Below are positions 16,248-24,749 of a stretch of DNA of 64,000 nt, one piece after another (the first letter of the stretch is position 1; each line of letters begins with the position of its first letter). A model generated the notes under the pieces. It did no database searches and was not told the origin of the DNA. It saw only the letters and a list, made by a program, of their open reading frames with translations. Both the position numbers and the translations under genes were made by a program. Source of the stretch: Hallerella sp963660435 (GTDB lineage Bacteria; Fibrobacterota; Fibrobacteria; Fibrobacterales; Fibrobacteraceae); the NCBI GenBank assembly GCA_963660435.1, contig CAVKYI010000005.1:1-64000 (forward strand), read 5' to 3'.

Positions 16248-17693
16248 TCACGGGCGCAAAACGACACCGATGCGCTTTTCGGAATTCTTTTGCGAAATCC
16301 GCAAGAAATTCGGACCGGGAAAGCCCTTGTCGAGAAGCGGGACTTCCGTCCAGCGATTTCCAGCGGCATCCGCGGCTAGCGTTTTCTTCCACAGAAGGCT
16401 TCCCTTGCCAGAGATCAATTCCACAAGAACCTCTTCGCGGCTTTCGACCCGAATCATCAGCGGATTTTCCCTGTTCTTTCGGGAAAAGATTCGCGCGTTC
16501 CATTCCACCCGAAAAGGAAGTTCTCCGCTCGCATCCGAAGCGAGACTTCCCGGCGTCTGATACCCCGGACTGTTTTCCTCGCGGCCCGTCCCCGCCGAAA
16601 ATCCCGAGGGACAGCGCACCTGGATTCGCGCAAACTTTCCCCATCCGACCGAATCCACTTTTTCCTCTCCGTAGCACAGATAAAGCGAATCGGAAGCGTT
16701 TTTCAGATAGCCAAAATTCACGTGGAGAATTCGCACGTCGTCGTTTCCGACATAGCTTCGCATCGCGTTCGTATCCTTGGAAAGGACTACGCTTTCTCGG
16801 CTTCCGATTTTCGCGTCGGGCATTTGCGCGTTCCGGTTTCCGCATAGGCTCATCCCGGAAAGGGAGATTTCGCGGGAACCTTCGTGATAGATTTCAATCC
16901 ACTCCGGAACGCCTTCTTCCGGGCACGGATGCACTTCCGAGAATCGCACGGGGAAATTTCCGGCAAGAGCCACCAGCGTATCGAGCGTATCGTTTCCGGG
17001 AACATCGTCCGGAGGCCATGTCGCGATTATTTCCATCGCCCTTGCCGCAAGACGCGTATCGAAGCGGGAACGGGCTCCCCTTTCCAGAAGACCGGTCCAC
17101 GAATTTTCCGAAAGGGATGTTTCCGATCGGAACGAAGCCCGCACCCAAGCCGAATCGCAGCCGAGGAGCGTCCACTCGCCTTTCCAGACCGAAGCCTCCA
17201 GAAAAAGCGTATCGATTTGCAAGCGGCAATCCTCTACACCCGATTCGAAATTTCCATCCGGAAATCCGGGAGTCGGCAAGGCAAATTCCCAGGCAAAGGA
17301 AGAGGTATCGCTTCTCGCAAGCGAATATCCGGCTTTCGGTATCGGAAGTTCCGCGATATCTTCGCAAGAACCGCTTTGGAGTTTCCACGTATCCTTTCGA
17401 GAATTCGGCAATGCGCTTCCCAGGAGACTTTCGCAAAGGAGACTTCGGGAACTCGGGCATAGCGACGTGTCGCGGATGAGCAGAATTCGGTCCGCGCTTT
17501 CGGGGACCATTCCCTCCCAGACTTTTTTCCGTTCGTGATAGACGGAAACGGTATCGCGAAACGAGGTATGCGGAAGGCGGATTTCGACAAATTCCCCGCG
17601 GGCATCTTCCACGTCGGAAGGATCGGGCAATATTTCGACAAGGCGCGGACACGCCCCCAAGGCAAGGGCAAACGCCACGGAAATCAGATTCAT
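16248..17693 (-). CDS. Exported lamin-tail-domain-like protein
   Basis: A 481-residue exported protein with a short signal peptide. Two segments look like lamin-tail (LTD) domains, each beginning with the pattern of a surface strand, proline turn and W/F-E-I strand: PRLVEILPDPSDVEDARGEF near residue 16, and FSEVHPCPEEGVPEWIEIY near 260. The last 90 or so residues form strands ending FLRISQKNSEKRIGVVLRP and may be a type IX secretion-type C-terminal domain. LTD proteins of this kind are often secreted or surface attached. Function is unknown. Confidence 0.6.
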   Translation of the reverse strand: MNLISVAFALALGACPRLVEILPDPSDVEDARGEFVEIRLPHTSFRDTVSVYHERKKVWEGMVPESADRILLIRDTSLCPSSRSLLCESLLGSALPNSRKDTWKLQSGSCEDIAELPIPKAGYSLARSDTSSFAWEFALPTPGFPDGNFESGVEDCRLQIDTLFLEASVWKGEWTLLGCDSAWVRASFRSETSLSENSWTGLLERGARSRFDTRLAARAMEIIATWPPDDVPGNDTLDTLVALAGNFPVRFSEVHPCPEEGVPEWIEIYHEGSREISLSGMSLCGNRNAQMPDAKIGSRESVVLSKDTNAMRSYVGNDDVRILHVNFGYLKNASDSLYLCYGEEKVDSVGWGKFARIQVRCPSGFSAGTGREENSPGYQTPGSLASDASGELPFRVEWNARIFSRKNRENPLMIRVESREEVLVELISGKGSLLWKKTLAADAAGNRWTEVPLLDKGFPGPNFLRISQKNSEKRIGVVLRP

Positions 17694-17720
17694 GAATGTC
17701 TAGACGCAAGTTCCGGTGGC

Positions 17721-17747
17721 AGGCGTCCCGAAAAAAAAGGAACGCCT
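17721..17747. terminator. Hairpin between the M23 peptidase and lamin-tail genes
   Basis: AGGCGTCCC and GGAACGCCT form a nine-base stem with one wobble pair around an A-rich loop. It overlaps the M23 peptidase stop codon. No T tract follows the stem, so termination is uncertain. Confidence 0.35.
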
Positions 17748-18666
17748 ACTGGATTGCGTATTCTCCAGGGAGAATATAGCGAAGCGGGTTCTCCGGTCTT
17801 GAATTCAGCCAGACCTCGTAGTGAAGGTGAGGGCCGGCGGAAAGTCCGGTGTTGCCCATGTAGCCCAATAACTGATAACGCTTGATAAGCTGGCCCTGCT
17901 TGACGGAAATGGACTGCATGTGACCGTATTTCGTCACGAAGCCGTTTCCGTGGTCGAGGGCGACATAGTTTCCAAAGGAATCGCTACGACGCGCGATAGT
18001 CACCACCCCGTCCGCCGTCGCGTAAATCGGCGTCCAGCGGCTGTTCGCAATATCTACGCCGTTGTGCATTTTTCCGACTTCGCCCGTAATCGGATGGACG
18101 CGATGTCCAAAAGCCGAAGCGTAGCGACCCGTCGTCGGGGATATCGAAGGAATGTGCCGCCAGTTCGCATACTGCTGGCCCGCGAAGCCGGCGATTTCCC
18201 TAAAGTTCCTTTCGTTTTCCAGGGTCTTCGCGCGGAACTGCTCCGCTTTCGCCTTTAACGAAAGGGACTGGTCGAGAATCGGCTGGGCAACTCTCGAAAG
18301 ACGTCGTTCCGGACTTTCCGGTCCGCCGATGGACATTTCCCGGCTGGAGCGATCCGTCGGGTTCAGACCGAACTTGTAATGGAGCAGATCCTCGTTCGCA
18401 AAGCGGGACTCCATCATCCGGTTTAACGAATCTAGGCGCACTTGTTCGCGGCTTAGCCTGTCGGACAAGGCGATGCGATGGCCAATCATCCTGCTTTTCA
18501 GGAATCCATAGGAAAACTGTACGCCGACCTGGACAAGGAGCAGAAGAATGCCCAAAAAGACAAGAGCCTTTCCCGCGCAAAGGATGCGCTTCGAAAATTC
18601 GGGAAGCCGCAGAGAGCGCGACTTCGAGGAACCTTCGACATGAAAAGACAGCTTGAAAAATTTCAT
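17746..18666 (-). CDS. M23-family peptidoglycan endopeptidase, membrane anchored
   Basis: A 306-residue protein with a single transmembrane helix near residues 35-55, a coiled or helical linker, and a C-terminal peptidase_M23 (LytM) domain. Zinc ligands are visible in HNGVD (about residue 200) and HLHYEVW (about 277). Proteins of this type cut peptide cross-links in peptidoglycan or activate amidases during growth and division. The family is secure; whether it is catalytic or an activator is inferred as catalytic because the H..D and HxH ligands are intact. Confidence 0.88.
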   Translation of the reverse strand: MKFFKLSFHVEGSSKSRSLRLPEFSKRILCAGKALVFLGILLLLVQVGVQFSYGFLKSRMIGHRIALSDRLSREQVRLDSLNRMMESRFANEDLLHYKFGLNPTDRSSREMSIGGPESPERRLSRVAQPILDQSLSLKAKAEQFRAKTLENERNFREIAGFAGQQYANWRHIPSISPTTGRYASAFGHRVHPITGEVGKMHNGVDIANSRWTPIYATADGVVTIARRSDSFGNYVALDHGNGFVTKYGHMQSISVKQGQLIKRYQLLGYMGNTGLSAGPHLHYEVWLNSRPENPLRYILPGEYAIQ

Positions 18667-18678
18667 GGTAGAGGCAAT

Positions 18679-20172
18679 TTAATAAAAAAACCGATAGACG
18701 ACCAGCGACTTGCTGTATTCGTAGCCGACAACCAGGAGAGGTTCCCCCGAAAGCGGACTTTCTTCCGCGGGGATAAGGAGGATTCCTTCGGGGCCTCGGT
18801 CTTTCGCATTCGCCATGTAATCTACCAAACGCGGTTTTTCCGGATTTTCAAGAGAAAATGTCGCGATTCCGCTCGAACGCTCCAGTCCCAGAAAGGCAAA
18901 AAGCTTTCCGCGAATTTTCCCGACAGTGACATTTTCCGGTTCGGGTCCCTTCTTCTTGCTGCGGACATCGGCCTTGACCTTTTTCTTCTTGGCGTTCCAG
19001 TTGAAAAGCGTCGGGTATCTTTCGGCAATCGTCTTTTCGAGGACTTCCCCGCTGTTCCAGAGCCGCCTTCCCGTTTCGCCGTCAAAAAGACTCATGGAAC
19101 GTCCCCCGAACGTGTTGAGATAGCGACACGGTTCGTTTCCGTCACAGGGATTTTCCGCATCGATAGGGAGAGGCCCGAGCCGCCGCACGAGCGTTTCCGT
19201 AAAGACGCTTCCATCCAGGATTCCCGCTTTCAAAAGCAGGTCCGCCCGGGTCTCGTCCGAGTAGAAGGAAAGATCCCGGCTTGCGCCTTCATCCGCCGAA
19301 AGCAGGTAAAGCTTTCCGCCCGATTCAAACGCGGCGATTCCATCCGGCTGGAGCTCGCCCCGAATCGGAGCCTGTTCAATCGAGATCTTCCCGTCGTCCC
19401 GATAGTCGAATCCGTTTCCTTTTACGGAATGATCGACCGAGCCTAGACCCCAGATTTTTTCGACAGTCTTTTTTCGGACATCGATTTTCGCTATCGCGTT
19501 GTTTTCCTGGAGCGCGACGAAGGCAAGATTTCCGTCGGGAGAAAAGGCGATATATTCGGGTTCCAGGTTTTGCAGGTAGCTGCCGGGACCGCCGAGCCTC
19601 ACCCCGGAACTTGCGAGGGAAAGACTGTCAAAAGCCGCAAAGGTCAATTCCTGCGCCGTCGCGCGTTCCACTCCTTCCGACAAATCGACAAGTCCGATAC
19701 TCCCCTCGGGATCTTCGTGCGTATCCTCGTCGATTTCCCCTTCGCAGGCGACAAGAATCGTTTTTCCGTCTGGCGCAAAGGCTACCATGTCGGGATGCGC
19801 ACCGGTCGAAAAGCTTCGAATCCTTGCCAGCTTCTTGTCCTGAACCCGATACAGGTGAACGAATCCGGGCGATGTTTTCGGAATGTTCGTCTCGGCGACA
19901 GCGACAAGGTCCCGGTAAGCGGCGACGCTCGGAACTTCTCCGCGAAAAGTCAGGATGTCCAGCACCTGGGGCTTTGCCGGATCGCTTAGGGAAACCACGG
20001 AAAGTTCTTCATCGCCCGATGCGACGACAAGAATTTTCTGCCCGGGAACATAGGCGACGATTTCCGCACCGGGAAGACCGTCCGATTTGTCGAGACGTCC
20101 CACTTCCCGAAGCTCAAGCGCAAACGAAAAGGATATCGCCCCAAGAAAAAGAAGACAGCGGACAATATTCAT
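18679..20172 (-). CDS. Choice-of-anchor-I-type secreted beta-propeller protein
   Basis: A 497-residue exported protein with a signal peptide (about 1-18). It has repeated strand blocks like those of choice-of-anchor I proteins: AYRDLVAVAE, GAHPDMVAFAPDGKTILVA, EPEYIAFSPDGNLAFVALQ, GELQPDGIAAF, and a final EGILLIPAEESPLSGEPLLV. These are surface or periplasmic beta-propellers sometimes called alkaline-phosphatase-like, but no catalytic site is evident. It precedes the M23 peptidase gene by 12 bases on the same strand. Confidence 0.75.
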   Translation of the reverse strand: MNIVRCLLFLGAISFSFALELREVGRLDKSDGLPGAEIVAYVPGQKILVVASGDEELSVVSLSDPAKPQVLDILTFRGEVPSVAAYRDLVAVAETNIPKTSPGFVHLYRVQDKKLARIRSFSTGAHPDMVAFAPDGKTILVACEGEIDEDTHEDPEGSIGLVDLSEGVERATAQELTFAAFDSLSLASSGVRLGGPGSYLQNLEPEYIAFSPDGNLAFVALQENNAIAKIDVRKKTVEKIWGLGSVDHSVKGNGFDYRDDGKISIEQAPIRGELQPDGIAAFESGGKLYLLSADEGASRDLSFYSDETRADLLLKAGILDGSVFTETLVRRLGPLPIDAENPCDGNEPCRYLNTFGGRSMSLFDGETGRRLWNSGEVLEKTIAERYPTLFNWNAKKKKVKADVRSKKKGPEPENVTVGKIRGKLFAFLGLERSSGIATFSLENPEKPRLVDYMANAKDRGPEGILLIPAEESPLSGEPLLVVGYEYSKSLVVYRFFY

Positions 20173-20173
20173 A

Positions 20174-20497
20174 TTAAAGAAGCCACCAGCCGAGCAGGAA
20201 ACCGATCAGCGCCCCGCCGAGAAAGGATCCTGCCGTCGAAGCCATTTCCATGGAGCGGTCGCGATTCGCGTTGCGGTCCATTCGGGCATCGACGGCAATC
20301 GTAAGAGCCTGCTTGCACTTTGCGTAGTTTGCGGAAAGCATCGAATCCGACGGGCAGGTTTCGGGAGGCGCCAGGGAAACCTCTTCCACGGAAGCTTTCG
20401 CAGAATCCACTCTTTCGACAGTCGCGAGGGAATCCGAGACGCTTTCGGCAAAAAGCGTCACCGAAAGAAAAAGCAAGGCCAACAGGATTTTTTTCAT
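20174..20497 (-). CDS. Small exported protein with C-terminal membrane segment
   Basis: A 107-residue protein with a signal peptide (about 1-17) and a glycine-rich C-terminal hydrophobic helix (GSFLGGALIGFLLGWWLL). The middle contains two cysteines (PETCPSD and YAKCKQ) that could form a disulphide. No family recognised. Its stop is one base from the next gene's start on the same strand. It is divergent from the CDF transporter gene across 29 bp. Confidence 0.6.
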   Translation of the reverse strand: MKKILLALLFLSVTLFAESVSDSLATVERVDSAKASVEEVSLAPPETCPSDSMLSANYAKCKQALTIAVDARMDRNANRDRSMEMASTAGSFLGGALIGFLLGWWLL

Positions 20498-20526
20498 ATT
20501 GCAAAATTAATTACATTTTGAATCCT
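20498..20526. promoter_or_regulatory. Very compact divergent promoter (29 bp)
   Basis: On the minus strand TAATTTTG (20502-20509) matches TAnnTTTG exactly and lies four bases from the start codon at 20497. On the plus strand TACATTTTG (20512-20520) ends six bases before the CDF start at 20527. There is no room for leaders or Shine-Dalgarno sites, so both mRNAs are probably leaderless or nearly so. Confidence 0.5.
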
Positions 20527-21432
20527 ATGGAAGAAGATCGCGTCAAAACAGCGCAAAGAGTCACGTGGCACGGCTTTTTTGTCAATCTAATCCTCACCGT
20601 CGGAAAACTGCTAGCCGGAATTTTCGGGAATTCGTCCGCCATGATAGCCGACGGAATCCATTCCCTTTCGGATTTCGCGACCGATATCGTCGTACTGGCC
20701 TTTGTCCGCATTTCCGGAGAGGAACGCGACAGAAATCATCCCTATGGACACGGAAAGTTCGAGACGATGGCCTCGATGCTGATCAGCCTCGCCCTGCTCG
20801 CGGTCGCCATCGGAATCTTTGTAAACGGCGTCCAGAAAATCGTCCAGATTCTCCAGGGAGACATTCCCAAGACTCCGGGAATCATCGCCCTCGTCGCAGC
20901 GATCGTCTGCATCGCATCAAAAGAAATGCTCTACCGCTACACGGCGCGCGCCGGGCATCGCATCGACAGCCAGGCGCTCATCGCCAACGCGTGGCATCAC
21001 CGTTCCGACGCTCTTTCCAGTATCGGGACGCTCTTCGGAATCGGCGGAGCGTTCTTTCTCGGCGGAAAATTCACTATTCTCGACCCGATCGCCGCGGTCA
21101 TCGTCAGCCTTTTCATCATCAAGGTTGCTTTCCAAATCGGATTTCCCACCGTCCAGGAACTCCTCGAAGCGTCCCTTCCTCCCGATGTCGAAAAGGAAAT
21201 CTGCGATATCATCCGCAACACGGACAAGGTTCGCTGGCTGCACAATCTGCAGACGAGAAAAATCGGGAACGATTACGCCATCGATGTCCACATCAAGCTC
21301 GACCGGGACATTTCGCTCGTCGAAGCCCACGACATCGCCACATCCATCGAAAGACAGCTGCGCAACAAATACGGCAAGCGTACACAAATCAGCGTCCACA
21401 TGGAACCTCTATCGGAATCCGGAAATGTCTAA
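20527..21432 (+). CDS. Cation diffusion facilitator (CDF) family transporter
   Basis: A 301-residue inner-membrane protein with six predicted helices and a cytoplasmic C-terminal domain. Metal-site motifs are HSLSD in TM2 and HHRSD in TM5, the HxxxD pairs of the Zn/Cd/Fe/Mn-exporting CDF family. HPYGHGKFE after TM2 is also typical. The C-terminal domain (about 215-300) includes the VHIKLD and EAHDIA blocks. It probably exports a divalent cation in exchange for protons; the metal cannot be told from this. The next gene starts eight bases before its stop. Confidence 0.9.
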   Translation: MEEDRVKTAQRVTWHGFFVNLILTVGKLLAGIFGNSSAMIADGIHSLSDFATDIVVLAFVRISGEERDRNHPYGHGKFETMASMLISLALLAVAIGIFVNGVQKIVQILQGDIPKTPGIIALVAAIVCIASKEMLYRYTARAGHRIDSQALIANAWHHRSDALSSIGTLFGIGGAFFLGGKFTILDPIAAVIVSLFIIKVAFQIGFPTVQELLEASLPPDVEKEICDIIRNTDKVRWLHNLQTRKIGNDYAIDVHIKLDRDISLVEAHDIATSIERQLRNKYGKRTQISVHMEPLSESGNV

Positions 21433-22321
21433 AATCCTTTTTTCATTAATCGCTTCAAGCCTCTTTTTTCTCACCGCCTGCGACGATATCCGAACGGAAA
21501 AATATCCGAGCGGAAAACCGTATCGGCAGGTTCGTTACGAGAACGGCGAAAAGAACGGCCTCGAAACGGAATTCTACGAATCGGGTGCCGTCAAGCGGAC
21601 GCGGAACTTTGTCGCGGGAAAGGAACAGGGAAAATCCGAGGAGTTTTACGAATCCGGCAAGATCCGGGGAACTTTTTACTACCGGGACGGCGCGCTGGAC
21701 GGAACGGCAAAACGCTTTTACGAAAACGGAAAAGTCCAGTCGATTACCTTGTACAAGATGGGAACCGTCACGGGATTTCCACAAACTTTCGATTCCTACG
21801 GAGACCCCGAAATCCAAGGTTCCTACGAAGATTCCAGGGATGGAAACCGCTATGAATGGGTGCGCATCGGAGGCGCCGTGTGGACCGCGGAAAACATCAA
21901 GTATGCGCCGGTCAAAGGATCCGTCTGTATGCAGTGCAACGTCTGGGGACGCCTTTACGACTGGAACAGCGCGCAAAAAGCCTGCCCACCGGATTTTCGG
22001 GTTCCGAGCGTTTCCGACTGGGAAAAGATTTCCCAAGATGCCGGCAAGGATCCGGCAAAAAAATTGAAAGCCTCTTTCGGGTGGAACGATAACGGCAGCG
22101 GAACCGACGAACTTGGCTTCGGGCTTCGCGCAAGCGGCGCGCACTTTGAAAAGGCAAGCGTCCCTGAAAAATCGAGAAAGTTTAAGGATGCGGGCGACAA
22201 GGCCTATCTCTGGACAGCCAATGGAACGGTCGCCGTTTTCAGGAAAAATTCCAGCCAGATTTCCTTCGAAAGGTTCAACCCGGAATTCGGCGCGAGCCTC
22301 CGCTGCGTATTGGGTGAATAG
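21425..22321 (+). CDS. Lipoprotein with MORN-type repeats and a FISUMP domain
   Basis: A 298-residue predicted lipoprotein (lipobox LTAC, Cys near 19). Residues of about 28-135 contain four to five MORN-variant repeats of the YwqK kind (G..YR..RYENGEKNG, ETEFYESGAVKRT, EEFYESGKIRGT, KRFYENGKVQSI). Residues of about 145-298 form a FISUMP domain: WVRIGGAVWTAENIKYAP, GRLYDWNSAQKACPPDFRVPS, and the final ASLRCVL. FISUMP proteins are abundant in Fibrobacter and of unknown function; surface binding is often supposed. It starts within the 3' end of the CDF gene. Confidence 0.8.
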   Translation: MSKILFSLIASSLFFLTACDDIRTEKYPSGKPYRQVRYENGEKNGLETEFYESGAVKRTRNFVAGKEQGKSEEFYESGKIRGTFYYRDGALDGTAKRFYENGKVQSITLYKMGTVTGFPQTFDSYGDPEIQGSYEDSRDGNRYEWVRIGGAVWTAENIKYAPVKGSVCMQCNVWGRLYDWNSAQKACPPDFRVPSVSDWEKISQDAGKDPAKKLKASFGWNDNGSGTDELGFGLRASGAHFEKASVPEKSRKFKDAGDKAYLWTANGTVAVFRKNSSQISFERFNPEFGASLRCVLGE

Positions 22322-22758
22322 TCTTTTTGTCGCCAAGCGACCAGTTTCCGCCTGACCGATGCCCAGAGCTTAGTTAGGAAATCTTAGAGTCGCAAAGCGG
22401 TCCGCTTTACTTTTGAGCCTAGATGTCTGCGATTCTAGAATCTAAGTTCCAAGCTCTAAGTTCTGACTTCCCTCCAGGATGACTGTTTATCGCACAAGCC
22501 TTTACAGGTCGCTTAACAAACTATCAACTAAGCTCTAGCCTCCCGTTCCAAGAAACCACCATGCGGAAAGATTAAAGGTCACCTCTAAAAATTGCTTTGG
22601 TTAAGAAAATTTGAATGAGACCAAGCGAAGGCAGGAATGAAAAGTGGCGAATACTGGATGTATTTGCCACTTTGAATGACGAACCGGCGCGAAGCGTCGC
22701 AATCAAATTTTTGAAAATTGAATTTTTAGAGGTGACCTAAATTTATATATTATACGAT
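22322..22758. other. Non-coding gap with mosaic repeats and one 163-bp element
   Basis: No credible gene. The left part holds short modules shared with the gap at 26693-27200, such as AAGCTCTAAGTTCT and TCCCTCCAGGATGAC (22469-22483, the reverse complement of a module at 26888 and 26916). The right part is a full copy of the palindromic element (22576-22738). Confidence 0.8.
22576..22738. repeat. 163-bp palindromic MITE-like element, copy 1
   Basis: Terminal inverted repeats of 18 bp: AGGTCACCTCTAAAAATT at the left and AATTTTTAGAGGTGACCT at the right, perfect complements. Inside, AAAGTGGCGAATAC and GTATTTGCCACTTT form a central hairpin with one mismatch. It is nearly identical to 48641-48803 and of the same length. 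It has no open reading frame of its own and ends 20 bp before the purU start. Confidence 0.88.
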
Positions 22759-23604
22759 ATGCCTATTACCCGATACATTCTACAAATTCACTGTCCCGAC
22801 CAAAAGGGTCTGATCGCCGGCACCACGCAGGTTCTCGCCAAGGCCGGAGCGAACATCATCGACTTGACGCAGCACACCGCCAAGGATATCGAAACGTTCT
22901 TTCTCCGGGCTGTTTTCGAATGCGAACCTTCCGCGGCGACAGAAGTCCGCGAACATCTGAAAGCGATCGCTCCGCATCTTTCGCTCGAATGGAACCTTTA
23001 CGATACGACAAAGGTCCAGCGTCTCGCGATCTTCGTTTCCAAGACGGACCACTGCCTTTACGACCTGCTTCTCAAGCATCGCGATGGCGACCTTCCCTGC
23101 GAATTCAGCTGTATCGTGAGCAACCACACGGAACTAGGTCCTGTCGGCGGAACCTTCGGCGTCCCCTTCTACTATGTTCCGAGCACGGGCGACAAGACCG
23201 TTTCGGAAAACCGATTCCGCGAAATCATCCAGGAGACGAAAACCGACGGAATCGTTCTCGCCCGCTACATGCAGATTCTCTCGGCGGCATTTACCGAAGA
23301 GTTCCGCTACAAGGTCGTGAACATCCACCACGGATTTCTCCCGGCGTTCAAGGGGGCGAAGCCCTATCATCAAGCATGGCACAAGGGCGTAAAGATTATC
23401 GGCGCGACAGCGCATTTCGCGACAGAGGACCTTGACCAGGGACCGATCATCTGCCAGGATGTCCAGCGCATTCCCGAAACCGCCTCGATCGACGAACTTG
23501 TCGAAATCGGAAAGGACATCGAAAAGCGGACTCTCTCCTCGGCGGTCAAGCTCTGGCTCGAACACCGCATCTTTGTCTATGAAGGACGAACCTTTATCCT
23601 GTAA
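22759..23604 (+). CDS. purU: Formyltetrahydrofolate deformylase PurU
   Basis: A 281-residue enzyme that hydrolyses 10-formyl-THF to THF and formate, feeding formate to purine synthesis and balancing one-carbon pools. An N-terminal ACT domain (about 1-80; starts ILQIHCPDQKGLIAG) is followed by a formyltransferase domain with VNIHHGFLPAFKGAKPY and TAHFATEDLDQGPII, holding the catalytic Asn/His/Asp set. The upstream flank is unusual: the repeat element ends only 20 bases before the ATG, leaving an AT-rich ATTTATATATTATACGAT with no Shine-Dalgarno. Confidence 0.95.
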   Translation: MPITRYILQIHCPDQKGLIAGTTQVLAKAGANIIDLTQHTAKDIETFFLRAVFECEPSAATEVREHLKAIAPHLSLEWNLYDTTKVQRLAIFVSKTDHCLYDLLLKHRDGDLPCEFSCIVSNHTELGPVGGTFGVPFYYVPSTGDKTVSENRFREIIQETKTDGIVLARYMQILSAAFTEEFRYKVVNIHHGFLPAFKGAKPYHQAWHKGVKIIGATAHFATEDLDQGPIICQDVQRIPETASIDELVEIGKDIEKRTLSSAVKLWLEHRIFVYEGRTFIL

Positions 23605-23612
23605 GGACTTTT

Positions 23613-24080
23613 ATGGCAGACGAAAACGAACACAAAATCCAGGACGCCGAAATCGTTTCGGCAAAAGGCCCGGAAGAAGAAAACCAGGCATCCCAGGCTC
23701 CTGCAGAAAATCCAGAGCCTAGACAAGACACAAAGCCTCAGGTCATCATCCAGCATGAACGCGGCGTTTCCTACTATGTCGGATTCGCGCTTCTCACCGT
23801 GCTTGCGATATGCTTCTTTTTCATCCCGGGGATTTCGCTCGTCTATCTCGTGAGCTGCATCGCGGCGATTTCGGCTCCGGTCGCCTGGATCTTTGCCGCG
23901 CTCCTCTCCGTCATCGTCTGGTTCATCTTCAAGCTGAAAATCAAGGGATTCAAGAAGTCGTTTTTCTGGTATATCGGTCTTTGCGTCATCATTTCCATCA
24001 TTCTGGTTTCGCTCACCGTCCTTACCAGCTATCAAGTTCTGAGCGGGATTTTCTCCCTTCTCGTCGGAGGTTCCAACTGA
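23613..24080 (+). CDS. Hypothetical integral membrane protein
   Basis: A 155-residue protein. The first 50 or so residues are hydrophilic and acidic (rich in Glu, Gln, Pro). Three hydrophobic helices follow, around YYVGFALLTVLAICFFFIP, SLVYLVSCIAAISAPVAWIF and YIGLCVIISIILVSL. No family recognised. It sits between purU (eight bases upstream) and pyrE, whose ATG overlaps its stop (TGATG), so all three are probably one transcript. Confidence 0.6.
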   Translation: MADENEHKIQDAEIVSAKGPEEENQASQAPAENPEPRQDTKPQVIIQHERGVSYYVGFALLTVLAICFFFIPGISLVYLVSCIAAISAPVAWIFAALLSVIVWFIFKLKIKGFKKSFFWYIGLCVIISIILVSLTVLTSYQVLSGIFSLLVGGSN

Positions 24081-24748
24081 TGATCCGTAAAGATTCCTTT
24101 GTACACTTTCTAGTCGAAACCGGGGCGCTCAAGTTCGGAGCCTTTGTCACCAAGAGCGGACGCCACACGCCGTATTTCATCAACACGGGAGAGTTTCGCA
24201 CGGGCAAGGCTCTGTCCCGTCTCGCCGAATTCTATGCCGAAGCCTTTGTCGAGCATTTCAAGGACAAGGCGGTAAACCTTTTCGGACCTGCCTACAAGGG
24301 AATTCCCCTGTGCGCCGCGACGGCGATTTCCCTCTACGAACGCCATGGTCTCGATCTGAGCTTCACGTATAACAGGAAAGAAGCGAAGGACCACGGCGAA
24401 GGCGGAAACCTCGTCGGCGACACTTACAAGGAAGCGAAAGATGTCGTCATCATCGAGGACGTGATTACCGCGGGAACATCGGTGAACGAAACGATGCAGA
24501 CGATGAAGAACTACCCGAATGCGAAAATCCGGGGACTTCTCATCTCCGTTGACCGCAAGGAACGCCTCGAAAACGGAAAATCCGCCCTTTCGACCGTCGA
24601 AGAGACTTACGGGATCGAAGCCCATTCGATTATCGACATCGACGACATCATCGCGTTTCTCGAGAATTCGGAAAACCGCCAGAAAATCGGGGCGCCAAGC
24701 GACATTCTCGAAAAGGTCCGCGCCTACCGCAAAGAATGGGGTGTGTAA
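24080..24748 (+). CDS. pyrE: Orotate phosphoribosyltransferase PyrE
   Basis: A 222-residue enzyme joining orotate and PRPP to give orotidine 5'-monophosphate in pyrimidine synthesis. The PRPP-binding loop VVIIEDVITAGTSVNE lies near residues 120-135, the flexible-loop block FTYNRKEAKDHGEGG near 95-110, and FGPAYKGIPL near 68-77. The length is that of the E. coli-type enzyme. It starts at the ATG overlapping the stop of the membrane-protein gene and is followed one base later by a lipoprotein gene. Confidence 0.94.
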   Translation: MIRKDSFVHFLVETGALKFGAFVTKSGRHTPYFINTGEFRTGKALSRLAEFYAEAFVEHFKDKAVNLFGPAYKGIPLCAATAISLYERHGLDLSFTYNRKEAKDHGEGGNLVGDTYKEAKDVVIIEDVITAGTSVNETMQTMKNYPNAKIRGLLISVDRKERLENGKSALSTVEETYGIEAHSIIDIDDIIAFLENSENRQKIGAPSDILEKVRAYRKEWGV

Positions 24749-24749
24749 A

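Noticed and set aside
22759..22800. Possible purine riboswitch upstream of purU or purC
   Set aside because: purU has only 20 bp before the repeat element and purC only 29 bp before coaE. Neither leaves room for an aptamer.
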